Assembly (NCBI RefSeq): GCF_028689305.1
Contig: NZ_JAQTWM010000031.1
Location: 1 to 36,354 of the forward strand
Direction of reading: 5' to 3'
Length of the DNA stretch: 36,354 nucleotides
Source of the DNA: Rhodoferax sp.
Lineage (GTDB): Bacteria > Pseudomonadota > Gammaproteobacteria > Burkholderiales > Burkholderiaceae_C
Shown here in pieces: positions 36,290 to 36,354 of this stretch. Position 1 is the stretch's first letter; each line of letters opens with the position of its first letter. The notes beneath the pieces are model-generated. The model saw only the letters and a list, made by a program, of their open reading frames with translations. It did no database searches and was not told the DNA's origin. The position numbers and the translations under genes were made by a program.

Positions 36290-36354
36290 AGCCTGACGAT
36301 GACCTACTTTCACACGGGAATCCGCACTATCATTGGCGCAGAGGCGTTTCACTG
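36290..36354 (-). rRNA. rrf: 5S ribosomal RNA (3' part)
   Basis: The minus strand reads CAGTGAAACGCCTCTGCGCC, then AATGATAGTGCGGATTC, CCGTGTGAAAGTAGGTCATC and GTCAGGCT, which is the conserved 3' half of betaproteobacterial 5S rRNA. The gene continues beyond the right edge, with 23S and 16S expected further on. The terminator lies ten bases downstream. Confidence 0.95.

Overview
The window looks like a chromosomal segment of a betaproteobacterium of the Comamonadaceae, most likely Rhodoferax or a close relative. It has high-GC codon use, an imuA-imuB SOS cassette, a groESL operon with a CIRCE element, an rrn operon end, and four copies of a short dispersed repeat (AGCT-N19-GGGCTA) of a kind I associate with Comamonadaceae genomes. 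The family assignment is inference; no 16S rRNA is present.

Layout. (1) 1-831, minus: imuA and the start of imuB behind a perfect LexA box. (2) 919-3400, plus: an MlaE-type permease, an MCE (MlaD-like) protein and a lipoprotein, with no ATPase alongside. (3) 3463-10506, minus: a Bcr/CflA exporter, a small CopD-like membrane protein, a 1445-residue PAS/GAF/HD-GYP receptor and, overlapping its start, a PhnD-like periplasmic lipoprotein. (4) 10758-12663, plus: a promoter, a structured leader ending in an intrinsic terminator, then an acetylornithine-type aminotransferase fused to a YpeA-like GNAT domain. (5) 12747-15027, plus: groES-groEL with CIRCE and terminator. (6) 15106-16516: a small exported protein head-to-head with an alpha/beta-hydrolase lipoprotein. 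(7) 16505-28572, minus: an eleven-gene run, read from high to low coordinates: two tandem AfuA-like binding proteins, a fused two-domain permease, an ATPase, an EamA transporter, an aldo/keto reductase, a tautomerase, transaldolase, Pgi, a YcaQ-type glycosylase and a YihX-like HAD phosphatase. (8) 28785-31089, plus: zwf and a HexR/RpiR-type regulator, divergent from the run. (9) 31155-32372, minus: an M20 amidohydrolase. (10) 32487-36164, plus: galE, a sugar nucleotidyltransferase and a ManC-type enzyme. (11) The end: a probable insertion-sequence end remnant, an rrn terminator and the 3' part of a 5S rRNA gene, the last two on the minus strand.

The main hypothesis is that regions 7 and 8 form a sugar-phosphate locus. 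The ABC genes would normally be labelled ferric-iron transport. However, the binding proteins carry the His-Asp/Glu and Glu positions I recall as ligand contacts in the hexose-phosphate binder AfuA. They are also transcribed toward tal, pgi and a sugar-phosphate-type phosphatase, and away from zwf-hexR. The zwf promoter has a perfect inverted repeat exactly between its -35 and -10 elements.

Other points of interest are a dispersed repeat inserted in frame in pgi, a candidate attenuator or riboswitch in front of the aminotransferase-GNAT fusion, and a PhnD-like lipoprotein translationally coupled to a c-di-GMP phosphodiesterase-type receptor.
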